DNA from: Limnohabitans sp. MMS-10A-178
Lineage (GTDB): Bacteria; Pseudomonadota; Gammaproteobacteria; Burkholderiales; Burkholderiaceae_C
DNA length: 64,000 nucleotides
Direction of reading: 5' to 3'
NCBI RefSeq assembly: GCF_003063375.1
Contig: NZ_NERY01000001.1
Location: 310,001-374,000, forward strand
Part shown: positions 48,179 through 58,844 of the stretch, piece by piece
Layout: each line of letters starts with the position of its first letter
Position numbering within the stretch: the first letter of the stretch is position 1
Translations under genes and position numbers: made by a program
Notes under the pieces: model-generated
Told to the model about the DNA's origin: nothing
The model's database searches: none
The model's input: the letters and a program-made list of their open reading frames with translations, nothing else

Positions 48179-50173
48179 TCATCGATTTTTTCCGCCACCC
48201 ACCACACCTTCGCTGGGTACGAGTTGAATATCGTCTTTGCGCCGGCGCGTGCCAATGGGTGTGGAAGTGAGGCCCTTTTGTGAGGCCTCAATGTCTTCTT
48301 GGCTAGGATAATCTCCCAATAACCAGTAGTCAAAAACACGTCTGGCGATGGGCGCCGCTTGGGCTGCGCCAAAGCCTGCGTTTTCAACCACGATGGCCAA
48401 GGCAATTTGTGGATTGTCTGCAGGCGCAAAAGCCATGTACAAAGCATGGTCGCGTTGATGCTCTTCCAGTTTGCTGGCGTTGTACTTGTCTTTTTGGCCA
48501 ATGGTCACAGCTTGCGCCGTGCCAGTTTTGCCAGCGCTTTGATAGGGTGTGCCTGCAAACACACGCGCAGAGGTTCCATCTTTGGCAACGCCAATCAAGC
48601 CCTGTTTGATCACTTCCACATGTTCGGGTTTGTAGCCCAAATTAACAGGCGCATCGCTCTTGACTGCGCGATCGACGCGCTGAATTGGATCTTGGGTGGC
48701 CATGACCAAGCGAGGTTTGTGGAAGGTGCCACCATTCGCCAGAACGGCCGTTGCATTGGCCAATTGCAACATGGTGAACGCGTTGTAACCCTGCCCAATG
48801 CCCAAGGAAATTGTTTCTCCGCCATACCAACGTTGTTGTTCTGGCTTTTTATAAGTTTTCTTTTTCCACTCGGTGCTGGGCAAGGTTCCGCGCAGTTCAC
48901 CAGGCAAATCGAGCCCCGTGATTTGACCGAAACCCAGTGGCTTCATGAAGTCATGGATGGCGTCGACGCCCATGGTGTTGGCCAATGAATAGTAATAAAC
49001 ATTGCTAGACAGCACGATGGAGCGAACCATGTCGACAGGCCCTAAGCCTGCATCGCCGTGGCTTCTGAAGGTGTGACCGCCATAGGTCCAAGTACCGGTG
49101 TCGTTGGTGATTTCGGTGGCACTTCGTTTGCCTGTTTCAAGGGCGGCAAGTGCCATGAAGGGTTTGTAGGTGGAGCCGGGTGGGTAGGTGCCGCGGATGG
49201 CGCGATTGAGAAGCGGTTTGTCAATCGACTCACTGAGCATTTTCCAACTCTCGCTGTCGATGCCATCAACAAACAAGTTGGGATCAAAAGTGGGCTTGCT
49301 CACAAAGGCCAATATTTCACCGGTACGGGGATCAAGCGCAACCAAAGCGCCGCGTCGATCGCCGTAGAGATCTTCAATCATCTTTTGCAATTTGATGTCG
49401 ATCGAAAGCACCACGTTTTGACCAGGCGTTGCCGGCTTACTGGCCAGCCTTCTAACTGCTCGACCACCAGCGGATGTTTCTACTTCTTGGACGCCAGTGA
49501 TGCCGTGCAATTCACGTTCGTAGCGTTGCTCGACGCCCAGCTTGCCAATGTACTGCGTGCCATGGTAATTGGCTTCTTCGTCGCTTTCTTCAAGCTGCTC
49601 TTTTTCTTTTTGGTTGATCCGGCCAATGTAGCCCACCACGTGGCTACCTAAATGACCAAAGGGATAGTTGCGAAACAACCTGGCTTTGATTTCAACGCCC
49701 GGAAATTGAAATTGCTGCGCTGTGAACTTGGCAACCTCCTCGTCGGTGAGTCGAGAGCGAATGGGCAGCGAGTCAAAGTTTTTTGACTCTTCGCGCATGC
49801 GCTTAAAGCGCCGCCTGTCGCGCAGTGGGATGTCAATGATTTCAGACAATCGGTCGATGGTGGCTTCGACGTCCTTCACGCGCGAGGGTGTGATCTCTAA
49901 GGTGTAAGCGGAGTAGTTGTTGGCCAGCACCACACCGTTGCGGTCCAAAATAGTGCCGCGGTTGGGCACTGTGGGCAAGATGGCGGTGCGGTTGTTTTCA
50001 GCTTGCGCCAGCAAGTCATCGTGGCGAATGACTTGAAGATAAAACAAGCGCATGCCCAGCAACGCAAAACACAAAAGCACGACACCCTGCATCACCATCA
50101 CGCGCGTTTGAAATTTGAAAATTTCAAATTCTGTGTTGCGCAACTCGCTTAACGAGGGCAGGTGAAAGGCCAT
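48179..50173 (-). CDS. mrdA: Penicillin-binding protein 2 (elongasome transpeptidase)
   Basis: Peptidoglycan transpeptidase of 664 residues for cell elongation. An N-terminal transmembrane helix (about 25-48) is followed by the pedestal domain and then the penicillin-binding domain. The active-site Ser lies in YPPGSTYKPFMAL, and KTG in SAGKTGTAQAV. It is last in mreB-mreC-mreD-mrdA. The partner rodA, which usually comes next, is not here: tRNA-Arg and a cytochrome gene follow instead. Confidence 0.96.
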   Translation of the reverse strand: MAFHLPSLSELRNTEFEIFKFQTRVMVMQGVVLLCFALLGMRLFYLQVIRHDDLLAQAENNRTAILPTVPNRGTILDRNGVVLANNYSAYTLEITPSRVKDVEATIDRLSEIIDIPLRDRRRFKRMREESKNFDSLPIRSRLTDEEVAKFTAQQFQFPGVEIKARLFRNYPFGHLGSHVVGYIGRINQKEKEQLEESDEEANYHGTQYIGKLGVEQRYERELHGITGVQEVETSAGGRAVRRLASKPATPGQNVVLSIDIKLQKMIEDLYGDRRGALVALDPRTGEILAFVSKPTFDPNLFVDGIDSESWKMLSESIDKPLLNRAIRGTYPPGSTYKPFMALAALETGKRSATEITNDTGTWTYGGHTFRSHGDAGLGPVDMVRSIVLSSNVYYYSLANTMGVDAIHDFMKPLGFGQITGLDLPGELRGTLPSTEWKKKTYKKPEQQRWYGGETISLGIGQGYNAFTMLQLANATAVLANGGTFHKPRLVMATQDPIQRVDRAVKSDAPVNLGYKPEHVEVIKQGLIGVAKDGTSARVFAGTPYQSAGKTGTAQAVTIGQKDKYNASKLEEHQRDHALYMAFAPADNPQIALAIVVENAGFGAAQAAPIARRVFDYWLLGDYPSQEDIEASQKGLTSTPIGTRRRKDDIQLVPSEGVVGGGKNR

Positions 50174-50176
50174 GAT

Positions 50177-50698
50177 TTAGATGGGCCGATTGGCGTCGGG
50201 GTCATGTGCCCGACGTTGTGGCGCGAGCAAGATGAAATTGGCGACGGGCCACAACAAGGTTTCTAAAAATGGTGCGAGCAACATGGGCCAACCAGGGAAG
50301 TCATTGCCAGTGCTCAGACGAATGAGCAGGCCAATGGCTTCTGCCAGAATAAAGAAAGGCGCAATTTGCAGCATTTGCTCTTTGATGGGAAACCAAAGCA
50401 ATCGACGGTGCAAGCTGAAAGCAAAGTAGCTGAGCACCACATACGACAGTGCGTGCTGGCCAAACAAGGATGAGTGCTGCACGTCCATCCAAAGACCCAA
50501 AACGAAGGCAATGGCCATGCCGACTCTGCGAGGTTGATGAATACCCCAGAAGAAAATACACACGGCCAAAACGTCTGGCATCCAAAGAGCTTGTGAAAAA
50601 CTCAACAACATGCTCAGCAGCAATGCACAGATTAAGCTGCCCGCAATGAACCAGGGGCTGACAGGCAACAGCAAGGCTTCGCGACGATCCATGATCAT
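50177..50698 (-). CDS. mreD: Rod shape-determining protein MreD
   Basis: Inner-membrane protein of 173 residues with five hydrophobic segments, including LICALLLSMLLSFSQALWMPD and a central FFWGIHQPRRVGMAIAFVLG stretch that are typical. The start overlaps the mreC stop (ATGA), and mrdA begins three bases after its stop. Confidence 0.93.
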   Translation of the reverse strand: MIMDRREALLLPVSPWFIAGSLICALLLSMLLSFSQALWMPDVLAVCIFFWGIHQPRRVGMAIAFVLGLWMDVQHSSLFGQHALSYVVLSYFAFSLHRRLLWFPIKEQMLQIAPFFILAEAIGLLIRLSTGNDFPGWPMLLAPFLETLLWPVANFILLAPQRRAHDPDANRPI

Positions 50699-51603
50699 GG
50701 TGCTTTGCCTTTGGTGGAGGCTGAAGCGGCTGAAGCAGCTGAAGCAGCTGTTGCGCCAGTGGGTTGAAGGATCAAGACATGTCGACCTTGCAGCTCGGCC
50801 AGCGGTTTGGCGTGAATGCGCGCAAAAGAAATATCGACACGCCTTTCAATGTGACTAATGCGGGCAACTTGAAGTCCTGCAGGATAAACACCATCGATGC
50901 CACTTGTGATGAGCAAGTCACCTTCTTTGACGTCGGCGCTGGCAGGTACAAATTTCAACTCAATCATGGGCACACCCTCCAACATGTCGCCGTTGGTGAT
51001 ATTGCGTGAGCCTGTTCGGCTGTTCAAAACAGGAATGCTTTGTTGGTGGTCGGTTAAAAGTGTGACTTCAGCGGTCATGGGCAATAAGCGCGTGATTTGT
51101 CCAATCACACCTCCCGCATCAATGACGGGTGATCCCAAAACGACGCCATCGACTTGTCCTTTGTTGAGCACAAGGCGTTGGTTGTAGGGGTCGGGGACAT
51201 CAAATAAAATTTCGGCGGCTTGCGATGGTGTAGAAATGTTGGATGACAGCCCCATCAATTGGCGCAGTGTTTGATTTTCGAATTTCAATTGCTCTACTTG
51301 TTGTGAGCGAGCAGACAGCTCAAGGATTTTGAGGTCTGCGGCCTTGAGATTTTCTTGGGCTTGTTCCAAGCTTTGAAAATGTTTGCCTGCAAAGTTCAGT
51401 GCTTGTCCAGGCTGAAGCACCAGCCACTGAACAGGCAAAATGAGTGTTGAAAGCGCTGCGCGAAGGGGCTTGGTGAATTGCAGTTGCATGTCGCCAAACA
51501 TGAGCAACAAGGACAATGCTGAAAAAAAGACAAGCTTGGTGAGAGGCGCAAAGCCCACCCTGAAAAAGGGTGGAGGAGAGCGATCAAGAGACTCTAGCGC
51601 CAT
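50695..51603 (-). CDS. mreC: Rod shape-determining protein MreC
   Basis: Periplasmic scaffold of 302 residues that activates PBP2. It has one N-terminal transmembrane helix (about 20-40), a coiled coil (FQSLEQAQENLKAADLKILE), then the beta-domain with GVIGQITRLLPMTAEVTLLT and LLITSGIDGVYPAGL. The C-terminal tail carries an Ala-Ala-Ser repeat encoded by a 9-bp tandem repeat. Confidence 0.96.
   Translation of the reverse strand: MALESLDRSPPPFFRVGFAPLTKLVFFSALSLLLMFGDMQLQFTKPLRAALSTLILPVQWLVLQPGQALNFAGKHFQSLEQAQENLKAADLKILELSARSQQVEQLKFENQTLRQLMGLSSNISTPSQAAEILFDVPDPYNQRLVLNKGQVDGVVLGSPVIDAGGVIGQITRLLPMTAEVTLLTDHQQSIPVLNSRTGSRNITNGDMLEGVPMIELKFVPASADVKEGDLLITSGIDGVYPAGLQVARISHIERRVDISFARIHAKPLAELQGRHVLILQPTGATAASAASAASASTKGKAP
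50720..50749. repeat. 9-bp tandem repeat in the mreC C-terminus
   Basis: Three successive copies of GCTGAAGC(G/A) plus a partial fourth, in frame within the mreC gene, where they encode repeated Ala-Ala-Ser on the minus strand. Copy-number changes would alter only the disordered tail. Confidence 0.8.
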
Positions 51604-51617
51604 GTATTGCGCCAGCG

Positions 51618-52808
<1,191 letters not shown>

Positions 52809-52825
52809 TTAAAAGCCCAAATTTG

Positions 52826-52842
52826 TGGCGCTTGAAGCGCCA
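52826..52842. other. Perfect palindrome upstream of gatC
   Basis: TGGCGCT/AGCGCCA with a 3-base loop, ending 17 bp before the gatC ATG. It may be a 5' UTR hairpin or protein-binding site; the sequence does not distinguish these. Confidence 0.4.
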
Positions 52843-52859
52843 GTCATGAGTCACCATTT

Positions 52860-53159
52860 ATGTCCTTAACTGCCCAAGACATCGACCGAATTGCCAATTT
52901 GGCCCGGTTAGAGCTACCGCCAGAGGAGGGCCAACGCATGTTGGACCAAATCAATGGCTTTTTCAGCATTGTGGAAGCCATGCGTGCGGTTGACACCACC
53001 GGTGTACAGCCCCTGCCACACCCCATTGCCACCATCCAAGAGATGGCGCTGCGCTTGCGCGATGACGTGGCCTCTGAGCCCAATCAGCGAGAAGCCAATC
53101 AACAAAGCGCCCCTGCTGTTGAGCGTGGCCTGTTTTTGGTTCCCAAAGTGATCGAATAA
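52860..53159 (+). CDS. gatC: Asp-tRNA(Asn)/Glu-tRNA(Gln) amidotransferase subunit C
   Basis: GatC, 99 residues, stabilises the GatAB amidotransferase. [20 protein letters not shown] and the C-terminal block around [20 protein letters not shown] with RDDV are typical. gatA follows after 9 bp. Confidence 0.95.
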   Translation: MSLTAQDIDRIANLARLELPPEEGQRMLDQINGFFSIVEAMRAVDTTGVQPLPHPIATIQEMALRLRDDVASEPNQREANQQSAPAVERGLFLVPKVIE

Positions 53160-53168
53160 GGGAACGCC

Positions 53169-54644
53169 ATGACTGCTTTACATGATTTAAGCGTTGCAGC
53201 TTTGGCTGCCGAACTTCGCACCAAAAAGGTTAGCGCTACAGAAGTGGCCCAGCACTTTTTGGCACGCAGCCAAGCGGATACGTCTGGCGCGTTTTTAAGT
53301 CTCAACCCAGAAGCCACCCTGGCGCAAGCCAAAGAGGCCGATACCCAACTGGCGGCGGGCATTGCCGGGCCTTTGGCTGGCGTGCCCATGGCCCACAAAG
53401 ACATTTTTGTCACCACCGACTTTCCCACCACGGCAGGCTCCAAAATGCTGGAGGGCTATCGCTCGCCCTTTGACGCCACAGTGGTGCGCAAATTGGGAGT
53501 TCAGCCCGGCGGTGCAGGTATGGTCAATGTGGGCAAGCTCAATTGCGATGAATTCGCCATGGGCTCGTCCAATGAAAACTCGGCTTACCAATCAGTGACC
53601 AACCCTTGGGACACAACACGTGTACCGGGTGGTTCTTCTGGCGGAAGTTCTGCGGCTGTGGCTGCACGCTTGGTGCCCGCGGCCACAGGCACAGACACGG
53701 GTGGCTCCATTCGCCAACCGGCCAGCTTTTGCGGCATCACGGGCATCAAACCCACCTATGGCCGTGCCTCACGTTACGGCATGATTGCCTATGCTTCTAG
53801 CTTGGATCAAGCTGGGCCCATGGCCCGCACCGCAGAAGACTGCGCGCTCATGTTGTCAGCCATGTGCGGCCCCGACCTAGACCGCGATTCCACTTCACTC
53901 GATGTGCCCGCAGAAAACTTTGCACGCGATTTGAATGCGTCCCTCGATGGTTTGCGCATTGGTATTCCCAAAGAATTTTTTGGTGATGGTTTGGCGTCTG
54001 GTGTTCGTGCAGCTGTCGATGCGGCTTTGAAAGAATACGAAAAACTCGGCGCCAAGTTGGTACCTATCAGCTTGCCTCGCACCGAACTTTCTATTCCTGT
54101 TTACTACATCATTGCGCCCGCAGAAGCGTCCAGCAATTTGAGCCGCTTCGATGGTGTGAAGTTTGGCCATCGCACCAAGGACTACACCGACTTGGTGTCC
54201 ATGTACAAGCGCTCGCGCGCTGAAGGTTTTGGTGAAGAAGTGAAGCGCCGCATCATGACGGGTTCCTATGTGTTGTCGCACGGTTACTACGACGCATACT
54301 ACCTGCAAGCGCAAAAAATCAGGCGCATGATTTCCGATGACTTCCAACAAGCTTTCAAAGTTTGCGACGTCATTGCAGGTCCGGTAGCGCCCACTGTGGC
54401 GTGGAAGTTAGGCGAGAAAGCCGACGATCCTGTGGCCAATTATTTGGCTGACATTTTTACGCTGCCCGCATCTCTGGCAGGCTTACCTGGCATGAGCGTA
54501 CCAGCAGGTTTCGGTGAAGAGGGCATGCCTGTTGGCTTGCAACTCATTGGCAATTATTTCAAAGAAGCACAGTTGCTCAACGCCGCACATCGTTTGCAGC
54601 TAGCCACTGACTTCCACCTCCGTCAACCTGGAGGCGCAAAATGA
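53169..54644 (+). CDS. gatA: Asp-tRNA(Asn)/Glu-tRNA(Gln) amidotransferase subunit A
   Basis: Amidase-signature subunit of 491 residues that releases ammonia from glutamine. The Ser-cisSer-Lys triad is carried by [14 protein letters not shown] (Lys) and [20 protein letters not shown] with [15 protein letters not shown] (serines). Its stop overlaps the gatB start (ATGA). Confidence 0.97.
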   Translation: MTALHDLSVAALAAELRTKKVSATEVAQHFLARSQADTSGAFLSLNPEATLAQAKEADTQLAAGIAGPLAGVPMAHKDIFVTTDFPTTAGSKMLEGYRSPFDATVVRKLGVQPGGAGMVNVGKLNCDEFAMGSSNENSAYQSVTNPWDTTRVPGGSSGGSSAAVAARLVPAATGTDTGGSIRQPASFCGITGIKPTYGRASRYGMIAYASSLDQAGPMARTAEDCALMLSAMCGPDLDRDSTSLDVPAENFARDLNASLDGLRIGIPKEFFGDGLASGVRAAVDAALKEYEKLGAKLVPISLPRTELSIPVYYIIAPAEASSNLSRFDGVKFGHRTKDYTDLVSMYKRSRAEGFGEEVKRRIMTGSYVLSHGYYDAYYLQAQKIRRMISDDFQQAFKVCDVIAGPVAPTVAWKLGEKADDPVANYLADIFTLPASLAGLPGMSVPAGFGEEGMPVGLQLIGNYFKEAQLLNAAHRLQLATDFHLRQPGGAK

Positions 54645-56098
54645 GCACAAAACAAAAATCTCTCTTGTTCCAAGGCTACGAAGTGGTCATTGGCTTTGAA
54701 ACGCACGCACAGCTTTCAACCCAAAGCAAAATTTTCAGCCGCGCACCCACAGCGTTTGGTGCAGAGCCCAACACGCAAGCTTGTGCGGTTGACTTGGCTT
54801 TGCCTGGCACGCTGCCCGTCATGAACAAAGGGGCGGTTGAGCGCGCTATTGAATTGGGCTTGGCGGTAGGCGCCCACATTGCTGAAGCCAGTATTTTTGC
54901 GCGCAAAAATTATTTCTATCCCGATCTGCCCAAGGGCTATCAAATCAGTCAATTTGAAATTCCCGTTGTGCAAGGCGGCGAGGTGTCTTTCTTTGTTGGT
55001 GACGAAAAGAAAACCGTTCGCTTGGTGCGTGCGCACTTGGAAGAAGATGCGGGCAAATCTTTGCACGAAGACTTCATTGGCCAAAGCGGCATTGACCTCA
55101 ACCGCGCGGGCACACCGCTCTTAGAAATTGTGACCGAGCCCGACATTCGCTCTAGCGAAGAAGCCGTGGCCTACGCCAAAGAGTTGCACAAAATTGTGAC
55201 TTGGATTGGCATTTGCGATGGCAACATGCAAGAGGGCAGTTTCCGTTGTGATGCCAACGTGTCGGTGCGCAAACCGGGGGATCCTTTGGGCACACGCCGC
55301 GAAATTAAAAACTTGAACAGTTTTAAGTTCATGCAGCAAGCCATCGACTTTGAAGTGCGCTGGCAAATTGAACAAATTGAAGACGGCTTCGAGATCCAAC
55401 AGGCCACCGTATTGTTCGATCCAGACACGGGCGAAACACGCGCCATGCGCACCAAAGAAGATGCGGCAGATTACCGCTACTTCCCCGACCCCGATTTGCC
55501 GCCGCTTGTCATTGGTCGCGATTGGGTGGCCCGTGTGCAGTCTGAGATGACCGAGTTGCCACGTGTCATGGCTGCGCGTTTTGTGGCCGACTACGGACTG
55601 CCCGAGTACGATGCCACCACGCTCACGCAAAGCAAAGCCATGGCCGCTTATTTTGAAGCGGCTGCCAAGGCTTGTGGGCAAGCCAAGTTGGTCAGCAATT
55701 GGGTGATGGGCGAAGTGTCACGTCGCTTGAACGCCAGCGAAGTGGGCATTGAGAACGCACCAGTCAGTGCTGCACAACTGGCTGCCATGATTGCGCGCAT
55801 TGCCGACAACACCATCAGCAACAGCGCCGCCAAACAAGTGTTTGATGCGCTGTGGACGGAAGGCGGCGAAGTGGATGCCATCATTGAGGCCAAAGGCCTG
55901 AAGCAGATGAACGACAGCGGCGCCTTGGAAGCCATCATTGACGAAGTATTGGCGGCCAACCCGAAGAACGTGGAAGAGTTCAGAGCTGGCAATGCCAAAG
56001 CTTTGAACGGCTTGGTGGGCCCCATCATGAAGGCCAGCAAAGGCAAGGCCAACCCGGCTCAGGTGAATGAGTTGTTGCTAAAAAAGTTACAGGGTTAA
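54641..56098 (+). CDS. gatB: Asp-tRNA(Asn)/Glu-tRNA(Gln) amidotransferase subunit B
   Basis: Kinase/transamidase subunit of 485 residues. [39 protein letters not shown] and [18 protein letters not shown] are signature blocks; the C-terminal YqeY-like tail binds tRNA. Its last 12 bases overlap the convergent fic gene. Confidence 0.97.
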   Translation: MSTKQKSLLFQGYEVVIGFETHAQLSTQSKIFSRAPTAFGAEPNTQACAVDLALPGTLPVMNKGAVERAIELGLAVGAHIAEASIFARKNYFYPDLPKGYQISQFEIPVVQGGEVSFFVGDEKKTVRLVRAHLEEDAGKSLHEDFIGQSGIDLNRAGTPLLEIVTEPDIRSSEEAVAYAKELHKIVTWIGICDGNMQEGSFRCDANVSVRKPGDPLGTRREIKNLNSFKFMQQAIDFEVRWQIEQIEDGFEIQQATVLFDPDTGETRAMRTKEDAADYRYFPDPDLPPLVIGRDWVARVQSEMTELPRVMAARFVADYGLPEYDATTLTQSKAMAAYFEAAAKACGQAKLVSNWVMGEVSRRLNASEVGIENAPVSAAQLAAMIARIADNTISNSAAKQVFDALWTEGGEVDAIIEAKGLKQMNDSGALEAIIDEVLAANPKNVEEFRAGNAKALNGLVGPIMKASKGKANPAQVNELLLKKLQG

Positions 56099-57241
56099 GC
56101 CAAGTATTGGAGAGGGATGAAGCTGGTACCGGGTGCCACGCCCGGTGCCAGTTTGCACCAACAAACCAGCTTCGAGCAGGGCTGTCAATTCGCGATAAGC
56201 TGTGGCGCGTGACACGCCGCAGAGGTTGACGTATTTCTCGGTACTCAAACCGCCACTGAATCCATCGGGCCCTGCATCGTAGAGTTTATTGATGGCTTTG
56301 TTTTGGGATGGTGTGAGGCTTGAATGATGTTCTCGCAAGCCTGCCCAAAAACGTGTTTTGTGCATGGCTGATTGCATTTGTTCCCAGCTGCTGTCAGCGG
56401 CCTTGTGAATGCAAGCGACGAACCATTGAACCCAGTGCGTGACGTCCATGTTGGCGCTGCTGGTTGCCGATTGAAGTTGTTCGTAATAGGCGCTCCTTGC
56501 ATGCCAAATTTGTTGTGACAAGCTCCACAGGCGTTGTTCTGTTTGAAGATCTTGAGCCAAGGCCATCTCCACCAAGGCGCGGCCAATGCGGCCATTGCCA
56601 TCTTCAAAGGGATGAATGGTTTCAAACCACAGGTGAGCCAACGCGGCACGAACCAAACCATCTTGTTTGCCCAGACTGCTGTTAAACCAATCGATGAAGA
56701 GTTCCATGTTGCGCTTGACATCTTTAGAAGCTGGCGCTTGGTAGTGCACAAGGTCGGGCTTGCCCATTCGAGGTGTGACGATTTGCATGGGCTCCGGATG
56801 TGTCCGATAAGCACCTGTCAGAATCTTTTGGGAGCCACTCCGGCCGGTTGGAAACAAAGCGGCTTGCCAGTCAAACAAAGTTTGGTGACTCAGCGCGCGA
56901 TGACTATTTTGCAAGGCGCCTTGAAGTAGATTGAGTGTGGCCTCGGCGCGCGCGTCGCGTTTGTTTTTTTTTCCGTCAGCCAAACCCAAACGACGTGCGG
57001 CAGACGCTCTGACCGAGTTGAGTTGCAGTATTTCGCCTTCAATTTGAGCTGTTGCCAAAGCTTCATCTGACCAGCCCTGAAGTTGAAGCGCGACGAGGTC
57101 AGGCAATTGCAGGTGCGTCGCGAGTCCCATGGCTCTTCCCTGTGAAAAGCGTGTGGCCGCTATCGCGGGTTGAAGTGCAGCCAGGTCGACCTTGAAGTGA
57201 GGCCATTTGGAAGATTGCCAGAGGTACATAAAGCGCATCAT
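56087..57241 (-). CDS. Class II Fic protein with DUF4172 N-terminus and C-terminal winged helix
   Basis: Predicted AMP-transferase of 384 residues. An N-terminal DUF4172-type segment (about 5-60, [14 protein letters not shown]) is followed by an inhibitory-helix motif T64-AQI-E68-G69 in [12 protein letters not shown], which marks class II Fic proteins. The complete Fic core [12 protein letters not shown] is at 210-221. A winged-helix region (about 310-375, [20 protein letters not shown]) suggests DNA binding. The core is catalytically intact, with Glu68 expected to hold it off. The start is the first of two ATGs, and an inverted repeat lies four bases upstream. It sits behind pyrE on the same strand; no separate antitoxin gene is seen. 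Confidence 0.92.
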   Translation of the reverse strand: MMRFMYLWQSSKWPHFKVDLAALQPAIAATRFSQGRAMGLATHLQLPDLVALQLQGWSDEALATAQIEGEILQLNSVRASAARRLGLADGKKNKRDARAEATLNLLQGALQNSHRALSHQTLFDWQAALFPTGRSGSQKILTGAYRTHPEPMQIVTPRMGKPDLVHYQAPASKDVKRNMELFIDWFNSSLGKQDGLVRAALAHLWFETIHPFEDGNGRIGRALVEMALAQDLQTEQRLWSLSQQIWHARSAYYEQLQSATSSANMDVTHWVQWFVACIHKAADSSWEQMQSAMHKTRFWAGLREHHSSLTPSQNKAINKLYDAGPDGFSGGLSTEKYVNLCGVSRATAYRELTALLEAGLLVQTGTGRGTRYQLHPSPILGLTL

Positions 57242-57245
57242 AAGC

Positions 57246-57290
57246 TTTTACGCTTCAAATGTGAAGCGTAAAATGAAAATTTACGCTTCA
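57246..57290. promoter_or_regulatory. Operator-like triple repeat upstream of fic
   Basis: A perfect 12-bp inverted repeat TTTTACGCTTCA-AATG-TGAAGCGTAAAA (57246-57273) followed by a third half-site TTTACGCTTCA (57280-57290). The spacing between the fic start codon and the palindrome is only four bases. Autoregulation by the Fic winged helix is the simplest reading (inference). Confidence 0.75.
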
Positions 57291-57301
57291 CTTGGCTGTC
57301 A

Positions 57302-58006
57302 TTAGACGCCGTAACGATCCCGATAGGCCTGTACTTTCGGCAGGTGTTGGCCCATCTCGTTGCCGCTTTGTGTGGACAAATACGCCAGCAAATCAGACAG
57401 CTGCGCAATGCAGCACACGCTCATGCCCAGGGTGTTGCGTACATATTGCACAGCGCTGTGGGGGACGTCTTTGACCGTGCCACCCGCTTGTACTTCGGTG
57501 GCCATTTCTTGTCGGTCTAAAGCAATGGCAATGGCATGCGCAGTCGCACCGGCTTTTTTGATCAGCTCAATCGACTCGCGCGCGGCAGTGCCAGCGCTCA
57601 TCACGTCATCCACAATGAGCACACGGCCTTTGAGCGGTGCACCCACCAAGGTACCGCCTTCGCCATGGTCTTTGGCTTCTTTGCGGTTGTAGGCAAAGGG
57701 CACGGTTTTGCCTAGGCGTGCGAGTTCAATTGACACAGCCGCACCCAGAGGAATGCCTTTGTAGGCGGGTCCAAAAATCATGTCAAATTCGATGCCGCTC
57801 GCCATCAAAGCTTTTGCATAGAATTGAGCGAGTTTTCCGAGTTTGGCGCCATCGTCAAACAGGCCTGCGTTGAAGAAATACGGGCTCATGCGGCCTGCTT
57901 TGGTTTTGAATTCACCAAACTTGAGCACACCCGCATCGACAGAAAATTGAACAAACTCTTGCGCCAAGGCCGCTGTGTCGGTTTGGGGTGTGTGTCCAGT
58001 CACCAT
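57302..58006 (-). CDS. pyrE: Orotate phosphoribosyltransferase
   Basis: Pyrimidine-synthesis enzyme of 234 residues joining orotate to PRPP. The PRPP motif VLIVDDVMSAGTAARESIEL is intact, along with FDMIFGPAYKGIPLGA and RKEAKDHGEGGTLVG. The ATG at 58006 gives the family start; the open frame to 58069 enters the divergent xth gene. The two start codons are only ten bases apart. Confidence 0.96.
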   Translation of the reverse strand: MVTGHTPQTDTAALAQEFVQFSVDAGVLKFGEFKTKAGRMSPYFFNAGLFDDGAKLGKLAQFYAKALMASGIEFDMIFGPAYKGIPLGAAVSIELARLGKTVPFAYNRKEAKDHGEGGTLVGAPLKGRVLIVDDVMSAGTAARESIELIKKAGATAHAIAIALDRQEMATEVQAGGTVKDVPHSAVQYVRNTLGMSVCCIAQLSDLLAYLSTQSGNEMGQHLPKVQAYRDRYGV

Positions 58007-58016
58007 GGGGAAATCC

Positions 58017-58808
58017 TTGTTTAAATTAAGCAGCTTGAATTTGAACGGCATCCGTTCTGCGGCCACCAAAGGGGTGGAGGCTTGGATTGCTCAAAACAAT
58101 CCTGATTGTATTTGCGTGCAAGAGGTTAAAGCGCAAGCGCCCGATGTGGCGGGCAAATTTGAGACTTTGGCTGGGCTCAAGGGTCATTTTCACTTTGCTG
58201 AGAAAAAAGGCTACTCGGGTGTGGCGGTTTACACCAAGCACGAACCCAGCGAAGTGCTTGTGGGTATGGGTTGTGATGAGTTTGATGCTGAGGGTCGTTT
58301 TGTAGAGTTGCGATTTGATACACCCAAGCGCAAGCTGTCGGTGATCAGCACGTATTTTCCAAGTGGTTCTTCAGGTCCTGAAAGGCAAGAAGCCAAGTTT
58401 CGCTTCTTGGACCACATGGGCCCGCACCTCAAGTCTTTGGGTGCCCAGCGCGAATTCATTGTGTGCAGTGATGTGAATATCGCGCACCAACAAGCCGACT
58501 TGAAAAACTGGAAAGGCAACCTCAAGAACAGCGGTTTTTTGCCCGAGGAGCGTGCATGGATGACGCACATGACCACCGAAGGCCCCTTGGTGGATGTGTA
58601 CCGCAGGCTGCATCCCGATACCACCGACGAGTGCTACACCTGGTGGAGCAACCGAGGACAAGCCTACGCCAAGAATGTGGGCTGGCGCTTGGACTATCAC
58701 TTGGCTACTGCCGCATTGGCAGCAGGTGCACAAAAAGCTGAGATCTAAAAAGAAACGCGCTTCAGCGATCATGCGCCTTTGACCATCGATTACAACTGGA
58801 CATTGTGA
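58017..58808 (+). pseudogene. xth: Exodeoxyribonuclease III with premature stop before the catalytic histidine
   Basis: AP endonuclease/3' exonuclease family. The frame opens at a TTG (58017) behind GGGGA and reads LNLNGIRSAATKGVEAW, CVQEVKAQ with the metal-binding Glu, VCSDVNIAHQQADLKNWKG with the Asp/Asn pair, and WWSNRGQAYAKNVGWRLDYH. It then hits TAA at 58746-58748 after KAEI. The same frame continues past it as KETRFSDHAPLTIDYNWTL and stops at 58806-58808, exactly the normal C-terminus, with TAA where relatives have Tyr. The lost part contains the catalytic His of SDHAP. Sequencing error, recent nonsense mutation or recoding are all possible. The shorter open reading frame is 58017-58748. 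Confidence 0.85.
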
Positions 58809-58844
58809 GCGCAGTTTGAGTTCTAAGCATTAAGTGCGCAGAAC

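Noticed and set aside
57246..57290. Short CRISPR-like array
   Set aside because: Copies are in alternating orientation with spacers of 4-6 bases; this is an operator-type inverted repeat.
56087..57301. Fic as half of a toxin-antitoxin pair
   Set aside because: No small antitoxin gene is adjacent; the inhibitory motif is within the Fic protein itself.
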